From: Cylindrotheca closterium
Lineage: Eukaryota; Bacillariophyta; Bacillariophyceae; Bacillariales; Bacillariaceae
Reading direction: 5' to 3'
Assembly (NCBI GenBank): GCA_933822405.4
Contig: CAKOGP040002491.1
Span: 1 to 64,000, forward strand
DNA length: 64,000 nucleotides
The notes under the pieces are model-generated. The model did not search any database. It was not told the DNA's origin and worked only from the letters and a program-made list of their open reading frames with translations. Positions 8,767 through 18,199 of this stretch are shown here, one piece after another; position 1 is the stretch's first letter, and each line of letters begins with the position of its first letter. Made by a program: the position numbers and the translations under genes.

Positions 8767-9984
8767 TCACCAATGATGACTAATGCTGGATAACCAGGCA
8801 TCCTCGTCACAGAAGGTCAGCTTGCACACATCACAATGCGATCCCCGAATAACCGGAAGGGACTCTCCACTTTCGTCCATGTAGCCCTCATGTGTACGGT
8901 TGTGTGTACATTGAGGACATGATACAGGCCGGTTGCAATCGTTAGAACTGCATTTTTGACGGACCAGCACTCCACCAATGGTTTTGTCTCCAATGGCTCT
9001 GCCACGTTCGGCACAACAAAAGGACTGATTCCAACAGACACCTGCGGGCGACAAGACTCCAAACTGTCTACAAGTACAGTGAATACTAATCGTAAATTTG
9101 CAGTCTCGTTTGAGTGATAGGGGACGGCTTCGTGTCGGGATAGCCATGTCGTCCTCCATGGGAGGAAATGAATGTAGACAACCTTCTTTGACTTGTCTCT
9201 TTTCCTCAGTAGTTCCTGCTTCATTGTTGCAACTATCGTTCCCATCTTTCCTCGGGGTCCAGGACAACTGTACATGACTTGGCCGCTCGTCCTCGCTTCC
9301 GGGCTCACACACATACGAGAATTCGCTCAGTACTAGTGTCCTGTTCTTGCAGATGGGACAGATTAAATTTTCTGGCATATTGGGCGCAGAAGCATTTAAA
9401 TACGTCTGTAAGTCAAGTGGTTGACCACGCTCATTGTGCAACTCGAGATGACCGTAAATATTGTTGTTAGACGCATTCGATGTGGAAGTCGTGTTTGTTG
9501 AATGATTCAAGGGTCGAAGTCTTGGCTCTGTTTTGAACTGTAGACTATTTCTACCAGAAGACGAAAATGTCATGAATTCAGAGCTCTGCTTGCTAGGGTT
9601 CCATTGCAAGGGAAGACAGTGCCGTCCATGTTTCGCGTCAAAGGCAACTGCCATAGAAACTGGAAGATACTTGATGACTCGCAAGACTTGAAGAAGTGTA
9701 TCCAAATAGAGACTCGAGTCCATAGAAAAAATACTTTCCACGCTGTCCTGTGTAGCAGCCGTCTTCCATTCTTCAAGGTGAGGAATGTAGTACATATTTT
9801 TCCACTTCATATAGCGTTTCAAAAAGTTCAAACAGAATTCTGACGAGATTGCATTGGCGATAACAGCATGCAGACCACGGGAAACAGAACGAACAGTCAA
9901 GATTTCATCAAAAGTACAGAATCCAAGAATCATTTCCCACGGTAACGAAAGTGCTGGGTGGTCATTCGATTGTGGATGAAGCAT
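8767..9984 (-). CDS. F-box-like protein with Cys-rich (zinc-binding-type) C-terminal half
   Basis: A 405-residue single-exon protein. The N terminus, LPWEMILGFCTFDEILTVRS followed by VSRGLHAVIANA, has the shape of an F-box. The C-terminal half has many paired cysteines: LICPICKNRT, SIHCTCRQFG, SFCCAERGRA, VSCPQCTHNR and SHCDVCKLTFCDEDAW, likely several zinc sites. An F-box protein would act as an SCF ubiquitin ligase adaptor, but no known substrate-binding domain is recognised; the assignment rests on the N-terminal pattern. Transcription converges on TruA with a 2-bp gap, so the 3' UTRs must overlap. Confidence 0.6.
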   Translation of the reverse strand: MLHPQSNDHPALSLPWEMILGFCTFDEILTVRSVSRGLHAVIANAISSEFCLNFLKRYMKWKNMYYIPHLEEWKTAATQDSVESIFSMDSSLYLDTLLQVLRVIKYLPVSMAVAFDAKHGRHCLPLQWNPSKQSSEFMTFSSSGRNSLQFKTEPRLRPLNHSTNTTSTSNASNNNIYGHLELHNERGQPLDLQTYLNASAPNMPENLICPICKNRTLVLSEFSYVCEPGSEDERPSHVQLSWTPRKDGNDSCNNEAGTTEEKRQVKEGCLHSFPPMEDDMAIPTRSRPLSLKRDCKFTISIHCTCRQFGVLSPAGVCWNQSFCCAERGRAIGDKTIGGVLVRQKCSSNDCNRPVSCPQCTHNRTHEGYMDESGESLPVIRGSHCDVCKLTFCDEDAWLSSISHHW

Positions 9985-10003
9985 GGCGTAGAGGTAGTGT
10001 CAG

Positions 10004-10086
10004 TGTTGAGGTAGATTGAGGACAGACAGATATCATCATCCTTTAAGGATTGCCTTTTGGCCGAGTGACCAGATTCTGCGCTGTCA
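10004..10086 (+). repeat. Left terminal repeat (LTR) of the TRIM element
   Basis: 83 bp, identical base for base to 10323-10405; TG at the left end and CA at the right end. Confidence 0.9.
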
Positions 10087-10322
10087 GGTTATGAGCCCAA
10101 CCATGCGGTCGCCACTTCGAGTCTCGGACTCAGTGCGACATTCTTCTGCGCAATCGGATTGCTCGTGCCAAGACCTCCACTTGGTCTGGGGGAGGGATCC
10201 CACTCCAACTAATTCGAAACAGTTTGGGGGAAAGGGATGTCTGGTCTTCGTCCGCTCACACTTGCCTAATCTAAATCTAATATGCGTGCTCCATAACGCG
10301 GTGATGTTCGCACGAGAGGGAG

Positions 10323-10405
10323 TGTTGAGGTAGATTGAGGACAGACAGATATCATCATCCTTTAAGGATTGCCTTTTGGCCGAGTGACCAGATTCTGCGC
10401 TGTCA
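10323..10405 (+). repeat. Right terminal repeat (LTR) of the TRIM element
   Basis: 83 bp, identical to 10004-10086, preceded by the polypurine tract and followed by the target duplication GTCAG. Confidence 0.9.
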
Positions 10406-10695
10406 GTCAGTAGGAGATTCATTCATTCTCATCAGGTCTGTGCACAATTATCCGAACGATGTCGGTTCTCTGGACGATTCGCCCGACTGCAAATAGATCC
10501 ATCCTATTGTGGAACTTGAACGAGCACTGGAGCGGCCTGAAATGGCAGGCTTGCTGGCAATGTCCTCAGAGATGTCGTGGAGGTTGTCTAGCGGAGATGA
10601 CAGAGATGACATGCCGATGACAAACTCTGCGCAATGCAAAGCTTGGGCTTCGTTGAAAACGAGCCTGCCGAAACATTCATTTCCATTCGTGGAGG

Positions 10696-10756
10696 CTTCG
10701 TCCAAATGGACGAACTTCGTCGGACACCTTCGTCCAATGGACGAACTTCGTCGGAC
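10696..10756. repeat. Two tandem units each containing a TTCGTCCA/TGGACGAA hairpin
   Basis: Unit one (10696-10725) and unit two (10728-10756) differ by one A. Each contains TTCGTCCA followed directly by TGGACGAA and then CTTCGTCGGAC. The same arms recur at 11163-11199. Confidence 0.75.
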
Positions 10757-11018
10757 CGACGAAACTTCTATAATTAAAAAACTAGCCAATATTATTTTAA
10801 AACCTCTTGATCGGATGAATCCTGCATCCAGTCGTCCAATTCGTGCGTGTGAGGCTGGATCATGTTCCAAAGATACTGTAGCTGCACTCAATCAACGACT
10901 AGTGGATCTCTCGATCTAACTCCTTTATTGTTTGGCCCGCCAAAGACATCTCTGGCAACTTCGGCATGCTGTGGACATGCCATATATAACTGATTATTTT
11001 GCTTTGAGCCTGTACACG

Positions 11019-11050
11019 TACCGGTACCTATTTTAATAGAGGTACCGGTA
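11019..11050. repeat. Inverted repeat with TACCGGTA at both ends
   Basis: TACCGGTA occurs at 11019-11026 and 11043-11050. The flanking bases continue the inverted symmetry (ACCTATT against AATAGAGGT), giving a near-perfect stem of about 14 bp with a very short loop. Confidence 0.7.
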
Positions 11051-11162
11051 TTTTGTTACCCCTTTTTGTCGTTATGTGACACAGACATTAATTGTTTGAC
11101 CAGCTTGCGTGCAATTTTTTGCCGCCCCCGATTTCAAGTTGCAGCATCCAGGTTGCGAGCTC

Positions 11163-11199
11163 TTCGTCCATTTCGTCCATTTCGTCCAAATGGACGAAG
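11163..11199. repeat. TTCGTCCA triplet repeat closed by TGGACGAA
   Basis: Three tandem TTCGTCCA-type units followed by TGGACGAA, so the last unit can form the same hairpin as at 10696-10756, about 440 bp away. Confidence 0.7.
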
Positions 11200-11583
11200 G
11201 CTCAACGGTTCGGAAGCAGATCAAAAAGGGCACGCACGCCCAGTAATTTTGAGAACAAACAAGCGCCAGTCAGCCAAAGTGGAACAAACATTAAAGACTA
11301 TGTTATTCCCATCATTCTGTCCGAACGACATCCTCGAAAAGCTGACTCGGCGCGACTTGGTCCAGTTACAGGCCGCTCCTGATTTGTTGTCCCTTGCCGA
11401 TTGCTTCAGCTAGAGTCACAACAACAATGGCTATTGATGTAGATAGTTACTGTATTCATTTTCATATTATTATTATTATTGTTATATTAGTTTTATATTG
11501 TTGTTGTTGGTACCTCTACAAAAAATACAATATTACCACCCAAGAAAGCTGTAGGTAGGAGTGCTTTCATAAAAAAAATCTTC

Positions 11584-13770
11584 TCACATCAAGGAGGTGG
11601 TCATCATGGACGGAATGCTCAAAACGTCTCCATTACTCAATCTAGTAGTGATAGAGGCTGGAGATCCATTGTGAAAGACACAGTCTTCCGGGAGAAATTG
11701 AAGTTCGACTTGTCTCAGGACATCCAAGATTACGGCTCCGGCAGGCAAAGCCAAAACGGCACCTTCTTGTTCGTCACCATCTTGAGAAAGAAAGACATAG
11801 ACATTTTCTCTTGCCAAGTCGGATTGAGCCGTGGTGAAAGCTTCAATGTAAGGAGCCAAGCGTTGAGTACGAGCCCGAATGCGTTCGGCACGAATATGGC
11901 TCTCCTCGTTGCTGTGGAAATACTCGGTATCCTCAGTGTGCTCTTCGTCAAGGGTGGTGGTAGGTTCCGCACCGTAAGTGCTTCCATGAGTTTTCCAGTG
12001 GTACTCTTGAAGGGATCGCAAATAGGCATCTGATGTCTGCTGAATAACTACGCGTCCCAAGTGTTCGTTGATAGTGAGAGAAGAGTGACCTTCCGCAGAC
12101 CGAGACATGTTGGTAGAAGTAGTTTCCTTGCCTCTGACCTTGTAGTCCCAATGAGAAGCAACTCCAAACTCGGCAACATTGTGCATTTCTCCCGATCGAA
12201 CTTGAATTTCCATGCTCCATACTTGTCCTTGCCAGCTGGTATTGGCAGTATAATGCAAGCTTTGGTATCCATTGGCCTTGGGCGAGGCAATGTAATCCTT
12301 GTAACGGGCGTCTTCCTCTGCAGGAGCCCATCGTTGCAAGCACAACTCTTGAGCATAGTAGCAAAGAGCACGTTCGCGAGCTCGAATCATTTCATCTGGT
12401 TCATCCTCGTAATGCTTCTTGGCATTGAGAACAATACGAAAAGCAATGGCATCTGGAACTTGAAGAATGTGATCGCACTTGTTGCGAAGCATCTTTTTCC
12501 AAGTAGAGTAAGCCTCTTTGACACGAGCTGTAACGGTGTAGTCTTGAACTGCCTCGCTGAATTCGGCATCGTTTTGGAGAATCTCTGTCATTTCCGCTTG
12601 AACTTGTTCCAAAATCTTTTCCATTGATTCTTCAATGTCTGGTTTCCACGAAGCTCGGCTGTTCCAGGTAACTCGACGAGCCGAAGGGTCTCTGGTTTGT
12701 TGGAGCAGCGAGGTGACAGTAGCGAATTGCCTTGGATACAAGATTTGAAACGCAGTATTCTCCAATTCATTCTTGAGACGGTGCATTCCCAATCGCGAAG
12801 CCAAGGGCGCATAAATGTGCAAAGCTTCCCGGCAGACACGGTTGTTGTCTTTGCTCAAAGGATGAGCGGAATCAGAGGATCTGAGAATGCCTCGAAGTCT
12901 GTACAAGCAGGCAGCTCCTCGAATGGCAAGTGCTCGCCAGTCCTTGCTTTCTGTTAGAAACAGATTGCGTAGATTGTTTGCCTTTTCCGAATCGGGTGTC
13001 ACCTTGTGTGAGTTGGTGGGACTGTTATTCATGACCATTGACGCGACCATTTCCAATCTCTTCAGACGAGAAGCATCCTTTTCAATTTGCACTACATGTT
13101 CTCCAAAGGAATCAATGCTGTGGTGTTGTCTAAAATCCCAAGGACTAAGGTCCTCCTTACTTTGGGTTCCATAAAAGACTTGCTTTTCTCTGGCGGTGAC
13201 GCAAGAACAGTAGTGAAACGCAGCAGCCACAAGGGCATTCAGCCCCATTTCCATGGTTTCCACCATAATGGTACAGAATTCCGCAGCCCCGGCCATTTTA
13301 TTCTGATCAAAGTTGCTCGCTTCTTGAATGGCGCAACTGAGCTTCAATATTTCATTCTCTGTAAAGAATGATTGCAACATGGCATCTCTCAATAGTTCCA
13401 TGTGATCATGAACCAAATGAGCTTGTTCTATTTCGAGCCAAGTGGGCAAACGAGCTTCCTCAGCCTGTGTTGTTGTCGTTGAAGATGATGATTTGGGAGA
13501 AGCAGCCGGATTGGATGTCAAGAGAGGATTGTAAAAGCGGGTAGAAGAAGTCGCTGAAAAGTATTCATCAGTGGTAAAGTAATGCTGAGATTGCATTGCT
13601 CGTCTCGAAGGTGAGGCAACAGTAGAATGGCTTCCAAAGCACTCTGTTGGAGCGACATTGTTGGCAGCCACTAGGGCGAAGGTTGCCAGTGCGAATTTGG
13701 ACAAAGGCCGACTTCGCTTCATGCTGTGACTGCGACTTGATGGACTGTCTGAAGAGCAAGAGTCTTTCAT
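11584..13770 (-). CDS. RSH: Plastid RelA/SpoT homolog (RSH), synthetase-type, HD hydrolase motif absent
   Basis: 728 residues; the in-frame ATG at 13722 (second Met) would start directly at a signal peptide with hydrophobic FALATFALVAA and a TECFG cleavage region, so plastid import is likely. The (p)ppGpp synthetase domain is intact: ARVKEAYSTWKKML (R, K and S of the nucleotide-binding motif), PDAIAFRIVL (catalytic Asp), KDYIASPKANGYQSLHYT and MEIQVRSGEMHNVAEFG (catalytic Glu). The preceding domain aligns in position with the HD hydrolase but lacks the His-Asp pair; GAACLYRLRG stands where ADRLHNMRT is expected. The C terminus (NVYVFLSQDGD to SNGDVLSIPS) is a TGS-like ubiquitin fold. The protein should make, not degrade, the alarmone that represses plastid transcription and translation. 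Diatom synthetase-only RSH4 proteins are the likely relatives. Confidence 0.88.
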   Translation of the reverse strand: MKDSCSSDSPSSRSHSMKRSRPLSKFALATFALVAANNVAPTECFGSHSTVASPSRRAMQSQHYFTTDEYFSATSSTRFYNPLLTSNPAASPKSSSSTTTTQAEEARLPTWLEIEQAHLVHDHMELLRDAMLQSFFTENEILKLSCAIQEASNFDQNKMAGAAEFCTIMVETMEMGLNALVAAAFHYCSCVTAREKQVFYGTQSKEDLSPWDFRQHHSIDSFGEHVVQIEKDASRLKRLEMVASMVMNNSPTNSHKVTPDSEKANNLRNLFLTESKDWRALAIRGAACLYRLRGILRSSDSAHPLSKDNNRVCREALHIYAPLASRLGMHRLKNELENTAFQILYPRQFATVTSLLQQTRDPSARRVTWNSRASWKPDIEESMEKILEQVQAEMTEILQNDAEFSEAVQDYTVTARVKEAYSTWKKMLRNKCDHILQVPDAIAFRIVLNAKKHYEDEPDEMIRARERALCYYAQELCLQRWAPAEEDARYKDYIASPKANGYQSLHYTANTSWQGQVWSMEIQVRSGEMHNVAEFGVASHWDYKVRGKETTSTNMSRSAEGHSSLTINEHLGRVVIQQTSDAYLRSLQEYHWKTHGSTYGAEPTTTLDEEHTEDTEYFHSNEESHIRAERIRARTQRLAPYIEAFTTAQSDLARENVYVFLSQDGDEQEGAVLALPAGAVILDVLRQVELQFLPEDCVFHNGSPASITTRLSNGDVLSIPSMMTTSLM

Positions 13771-14654
13771 TCTAAGTTGTCTGTTTTGTTGTTTTATGGA
13801 ACACGATTTGTGTCAAGAAAGAATGAGAATAAGAACATACTGTACATACATTGACAGCGGCGAAACTTGCGGAGACAGGGTTTCGGCACGAGTCCGGACC
13901 GTGACTGAAAAGTTCTGTTTGCGGAAAAAGTCGAAAACTGAAAAAGGAACTCACCTGTTGGTCGAAGAATCGGAAGCCAATGGCAATGATTGTGGACTGT
14001 TTTTGGTCGATGATAATGAAATTCTGTACTCTATATTATTCACTGTCTAATGTGTGAATGTTTTCAGGCTCGTGCTACAAAGGCAAAGGTTCAGAAAGGG
14101 ACCAATGCTCCTTTGACAGCGTCGGATTGAAAGAATGTGTAAATTCCGTGACAGCTGAATCTCAAGCTTCCCAGCCAGAATCATTCGAGAACTGTGCAGG
14201 TTTGACCCAACTGAGGTTCTGTGTCGCACTCGACACGGAATTCCTAGATAGTTAACGACCTGGGACAGCATTGGAGAAAGAGAAGAGTTCCGATTGGTGA
14301 GTTCTTCAGTTCTGGAACGCCAGCCACCCCAGAACTTAGATGATTCGATTCTTCACCGCAAGATGGCATGGGGCTTGATGGAGATCGTGTCATCTGCGTC
14401 AGCAACGGATCGATCCAATCAACTGGTCCCATCTGACATCGGCAATCAAGGATTCGTTTTCGTTTTGCAACTGCAAAAAAAAGCAACGGCCAAAGCGTCA
14501 AGGCGTAACGAAAGTAGAATGACCGGTAGTGGGAACTCCAGAACCATCATGACGTCAGGTGGTTTAGGTAACCATAACATTTGGAAACATCATAGTCACT
14601 TTTTGGTTCGTAACTATTGTTACTATTTTAGAAACAAGATATAAAAGAAAAAGT
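13771..14654. other. Intergenic region between RSH and the MATE gene
   Basis: About 880 bp, containing the RSH promoter and the 3' end of the MATE gene. Small open frames (13796-14050, 14294-14644) have no domain or signal. A TGACGTCA palindrome is at 14550-14557, far (about 780 bp) from the RSH start. Nothing else is recognised. Confidence 0.4.
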
Positions 14655-16517
14655 CTAGACTACTAGTACTGGCTTCTTAGTAGTTGATGATGATGATTCG
14701 GATCGTTGCTGAGCAAGTTCTGCATACTTGGCCCAATCACTAATACACGGAAAGGGAAGGAATAGCTGTTAGTGAGAGGACAACAACGTAGTAGGTATCC
14801 ATCACAAGATACTAATGCAATCATTGTTCTTCTTACCTTCGATAGACAATGACTCCGTACAGAACTACTAGCAGAAAGTATCCGATAGCCATACCCGTGT
14901 AAAGTCCAACCAAGTCATCACGCCAGTAGGCGGTGCACAAAAAGACGGCTGGGACTTGGCCTGTATAATGATGTAGCATAAGATATCAAAGGGAATAGAA
15001 TAGATTAGATTAGGGGACAAGACAGTGAGCGAACAGCCCAGCGACAGCCCACACATGCTACTGTAGAATCATTCATCAATTAGCAGTCACAGTTACTTAC
15101 CAACCCAGCTTCCAACAAACCCCATAGCAAAGACCTCTCTGGTACGTCCCATGGAGTATGGGATTCGTTCCAACGCGACTGCCAAGTTCATGCAGAACAA
15201 GGTAAGCGTAAAGGGGATACGAGCTTCTTCAAACATGTCCAAAAACTCCTCGTCCTGGGTGAAAATCATTCCAAACAAGCGACTATCAAACAGAATAGCA
15301 ATACTCAAGATCAATAGCATGCTCGTTGCCATCACGATACCAACATAACCAGCTTGTTTGGCTCCCTTGGGGTTCATTCCACCCAATCGTAAACTCATGT
15401 TAATGGCAGATGCTCCAGATAATGCTCCAACCAACACCAATGCAATCCACATGATACGATAACTAGTATTGAAGACGGCAACTTCTTGCTCTCCCAACTT
15501 GGCTGCCACTGCTCCAATCACACCGGTTCTCCAAAAGTCACTGGCATACGCCAAAGCGGCCGGTATGTACAGTTCGCAAAAGGCGACAATGCGGACCTTG
15601 GTGATCTCGGCCCAATTCCATCCGCCCCAACAGGTTTCGTGTAGCCGTTGAATCTTGATGTAGACAATCATGATCAGTGCCAATTGTAAGTAGGTCACTG
15701 TTGCAGTCACAATGGGGCAAGCTTCAAAGCCGTATCCACCAAACTAAAGTCGTAGAAACAACAATATGAGCATGGGCTGGTGAAAACGAACAAAGATGAG
15801 TGTAGTTGCCTTCTACTTCACTGCCAGGGCAGAACCAGCAACCAACAACCAGCAACACATGTCAATAACCGCCTAACTTACACCTGTGATGGGCCACCCA
15901 AGAACAAAGATCAAACCCAGCACTAGATTCATGAGCAAACCAAAACTGGCACTATTGACTTCGGGATTCATGATGCGCTGTGCCGAAAAGAATTGTGACA
16001 CTTGACCAAAGACCAAAATACCTGGTATGGCAAAACTCAATACTCGGGAATAATATCCAGCCATGGCGGCAACTTCCGGATCGCTTCCAAATGCTACCCA
16101 TACTTGTTCGGTGAGATTCCAAGCGGTAAAGACAATGAGAGACATGCTTCCCAATACCACCAACGAGACCTGCAGATATATTCCAGCGAGCTTGGGATTC
16201 CCAGCACCAACAGCGCCTCCGATAAAGACCCCCAACACTTGTCCGGTCAACAGCACTTGTGTACACATGGTCCAAAGATCTGACAGGGCAGATGCCGAAA
16301 GCGCTTTACTGCTCACATGCCCCAAAAGAGCAGTATCTGTGGTTTTCATACCCACCCAGGAGAGACGGGCAATAAAAATGGGGACACCAAGTCTCAAGAT
16401 ATCCCAGGCTTCGTCCTTGAGCGAGGGAACATCTTGCGAGTGTTCCACCGTGGTATCATCCTGACTATCTACAACCGCTTTGGTGAGAAGCGGTTTCTTT
16501 TCGCCAGCTAAGGACAT
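14655..16517 (-). CDS. MATE family multidrug/organic cation antiporter, four exons
   Basis: I join four exons: 16517-15882, 15743-15101, 14960-14837 and 14739-14655. All introns are GT-AG (138, 140 and 97 bp), and the total gives 495 residues, the usual MATE length. Matches to the family are LRLGVPIFIARLSWVGMKTT, TALLGHVSSKALSASAL near the first repeat, FSAQRIMNPEVNSASFG, and in the second half GGYGFEACPIVTATVTYLQL and GALSGASAINMSLRLG. About 12 membrane spans are expected. The last exon encodes a short Ser/Lys-rich cytoplasmic tail. MATE proteins export organic compounds in exchange for H+ or Na+; the substrate is unknown. The ATG at 16515-16517 is the first in frame. Confidence 0.85.
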
Positions 16518-17095
16518 GGTGGGTAGCTGCAATGCGAAAGAGCCGAGAACTTGATGATTTTATCGATGCCCCACTATGCAGTATCAATCAATCAATCAAT
16601 CGACAATAAGATTCGACAGCAACAAGCATCCATCGTACGATACAGTGCCTCGTACCACCACAACCGAAAAGATACTCACGAATGGTCGCGACTGATGGAC
16701 TGACGAGCGCCACATAACGGACCATTTGTATCTTCTTTTGGGGGATACTCGTACCACTACTGTAGTTTGGGAGTCATATTTAACATCGTGTCGTACGACA
16801 GACAGAGCTGTCCAACACGCAATCGATCATCCACAAATTGTGAATTGTCGACGCCATCGATCGTGAAAGCTTTGATCCCGTCTCGGAAAACAAACGGTAA
16901 CTTTGCTACCGGTATAACACACCTGAAGTAGTTTGTCATTTCCCTGCTTGACCAGAGAAAACGGTTGCCAATATACAACAGAGAACCATCAATACAACAA
17001 CACAGATCAACCTACAGATCGTCATCCAACCATATCGTTGATACCCTTTATTAGATCATTTTCAAATCAGAAATCTTTCAAATTTCAGAAGCAGC
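16518..17095. promoter_or_regulatory. Divergent promoter between the MATE gene and the polytopic membrane protein
   Basis: About 580 bp. It contains an (ATCA)n run near 16583-16602 and a TACCGGTA palindrome at 16907-16914. No gene is seen. Confidence 0.4.
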
Positions 17096-18199
17096 ATGTG
17101 CAAGGAATCAGACACCAAGCTTTCGTCATCATCGACATCGACAGCCGCATCTTCCTCTCGTTCTACCAGTAATGAGACTATTTCTTCTACCCTTTCTAGT
17201 GGCTCGGACGGAGAATCATGGAGTGAGACAACACCTGTTCCGTCCAATGCCAAACGAATGTCTACCCTAGATTCGAGCAGTTTTGACGAGCCGAGCTCTG
17301 TCATCCCTTCCTTCAACTTTTGGCCCACGACCTTTGGTGCTTTGGCTTTATCTTTTGGAATGCTCGGCTTTTCTCTGTGGATGCCGTTTGTAGGATTGGA
17401 GGAAGCATCAGGCGAGACTTACCAGTTTGCTTATTGGAACTACGATCCGTCCATTTCCAGATTTGACAATACAGCTTGGACCTATGTTACAGATTACATG
17501 TTGGCCGCAGTCATGGCGGCTTTTTCATTCTCGACTTTATCGCTTTCCCAACCGAGGAATACGGACCGTTTGTGCAATCGGGTCGCCTCGTTGTCATTGT
17601 TGTACATGATTTCGGTCATTGCGGGTGGCATTGCACACCAAACTTTTCTCACAGTGGAGTCTCGGAATTCGCTATCCTTCCAGCTACTCTGGACACTTTG
17701 CGTGGGTACAGTCTCATTGGCCAGTACCTCGATGGGCTGCTGCGGTTCGGAAATTGTTCGAAAATTCCAAGCTGAAAAGCACTGTTCTGCAAAGTTTCAG
17801 AAAATTCCGGTCGTTCCTGAATATGTTTGGTGCATCTATGGATTTTGCGTCTTTGTCTTTACGGCTTTGGGTGGAATGTCCTTTCAACGACCCGCCTGTG
17901 ATATTTTCATTGCCGGAACTTCGCAAACTCCCTCGACCGCTTACATCATGATCGTCCTGTACTTTGTGGACCATCCCAAAGCTAAGTTCAACATTCGAGC
18001 GTGGGGAATGTTTGGATTCATCTTCAACGCGCCGCTACTACCCATGTACCCGATCTTGATATACTATACCAACTTGCCACTGGCAGCGGTCAATACACTG
18101 CTCCACAGTTGGCTTACAGTAGCCTGGTCTTCTCAGGCCTTTGCTCTTGGTCATGTGATTCGATCGGTGGTGCATACTACCAAGGAAAAGTCTATATAA
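17096..18199 (+). CDS. Polytopic membrane protein of unknown function (about 8 TM)
   Basis: 367 residues, single exon. The first 70 residues are Ser/Thr-rich and probably cytosolic. About eight hydrophobic segments follow, including FGALALSFGMLGFSLWM, YMLAAVMAAFSFSTLSL, LLYMISVIAGGIAHQTFL, LLWTLCVGTVSLAS, VWCIYGFCVFVFTALGG, AYIMIVLYFV, MFGFIFNAPLLPMYPILI and SWLTVAWSSQAFALGHV. Histidines lie within or at the edge of spans (GGIAHQTF, LLHSWL, ALGHVI), reminiscent of 7-TM families with intramembrane metal or acid sites, but I cannot place it in a family. The ATG at 17096 is clear. Confidence 0.65.
   Translation: MCKESDTKLSSSSTSTAASSSRSTSNETISSTLSSGSDGESWSETTPVPSNAKRMSTLDSSSFDEPSSVIPSFNFWPTTFGALALSFGMLGFSLWMPFVGLEEASGETYQFAYWNYDPSISRFDNTAWTYVTDYMLAAVMAAFSFSTLSLSQPRNTDRLCNRVASLSLLYMISVIAGGIAHQTFLTVESRNSLSFQLLWTLCVGTVSLASTSMGCCGSEIVRKFQAEKHCSAKFQKIPVVPEYVWCIYGFCVFVFTALGGMSFQRPACDIFIAGTSQTPSTAYIMIVLYFVDHPKAKFNIRAWGMFGFIFNAPLLPMYPILIYYTNLPLAAVNTLLHSWLTVAWSSQAFALGHVIRSVVHTTKEKSI

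Larger units (their letters stand above)
10004..10405. mobile_element. Complete miniature LTR retrotransposon (TRIM-like), 402 bp
   Basis: Two identical 83-bp terminal direct repeats (10004-10086 and 10323-10405) begin TGTTGAGG and end CTGTCA, the TG...CA ends of LTRs. The element is flanked on both sides by the 5-bp duplication GTCAG (9999-10003 and 10406-10410). Just inside the left repeat, GGTTATGAGCCCAA (10087-10100) is complementary to the anticodon arm of initiator-type tRNA-Met. Just before the right repeat is a polypurine run GAGAGGGAG (10314-10322). The 236-bp interior has no coding capacity. These are the diagnostic parts of a non-autonomous TRIM. The strand is + if primer site and polypurine tract are read in that order. 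Identical LTRs imply recent insertion. Confidence 0.9.
10406..11583. other. Gene-poor region with hairpin repeats
   Basis: About 1.2 kb without a convincing gene. Overlapping open frames on both strands at about 10448-10919 show no recognisable domain and may be chance or decayed sequence. It holds TTCGTCCA/TGGACGAA hairpins (10696-10756 and 11163-11199), a TACCGGTA inverted repeat (11019-11050) and an A/T-rich simple-sequence tract near 11450-11510. Confidence 0.5.

Noticed and set aside
10448..10919. Overlapping open frames on both strands (147 and 136 codons)
   Set aside because: They overlap a hairpin repeat, have no domain or targeting signal, and lie next to a mobile element.
14294..14644. 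116-codon open frame upstream of the MATE 3' end
   Set aside because: No similarity, composition unlike the neighbours, no clear start context.
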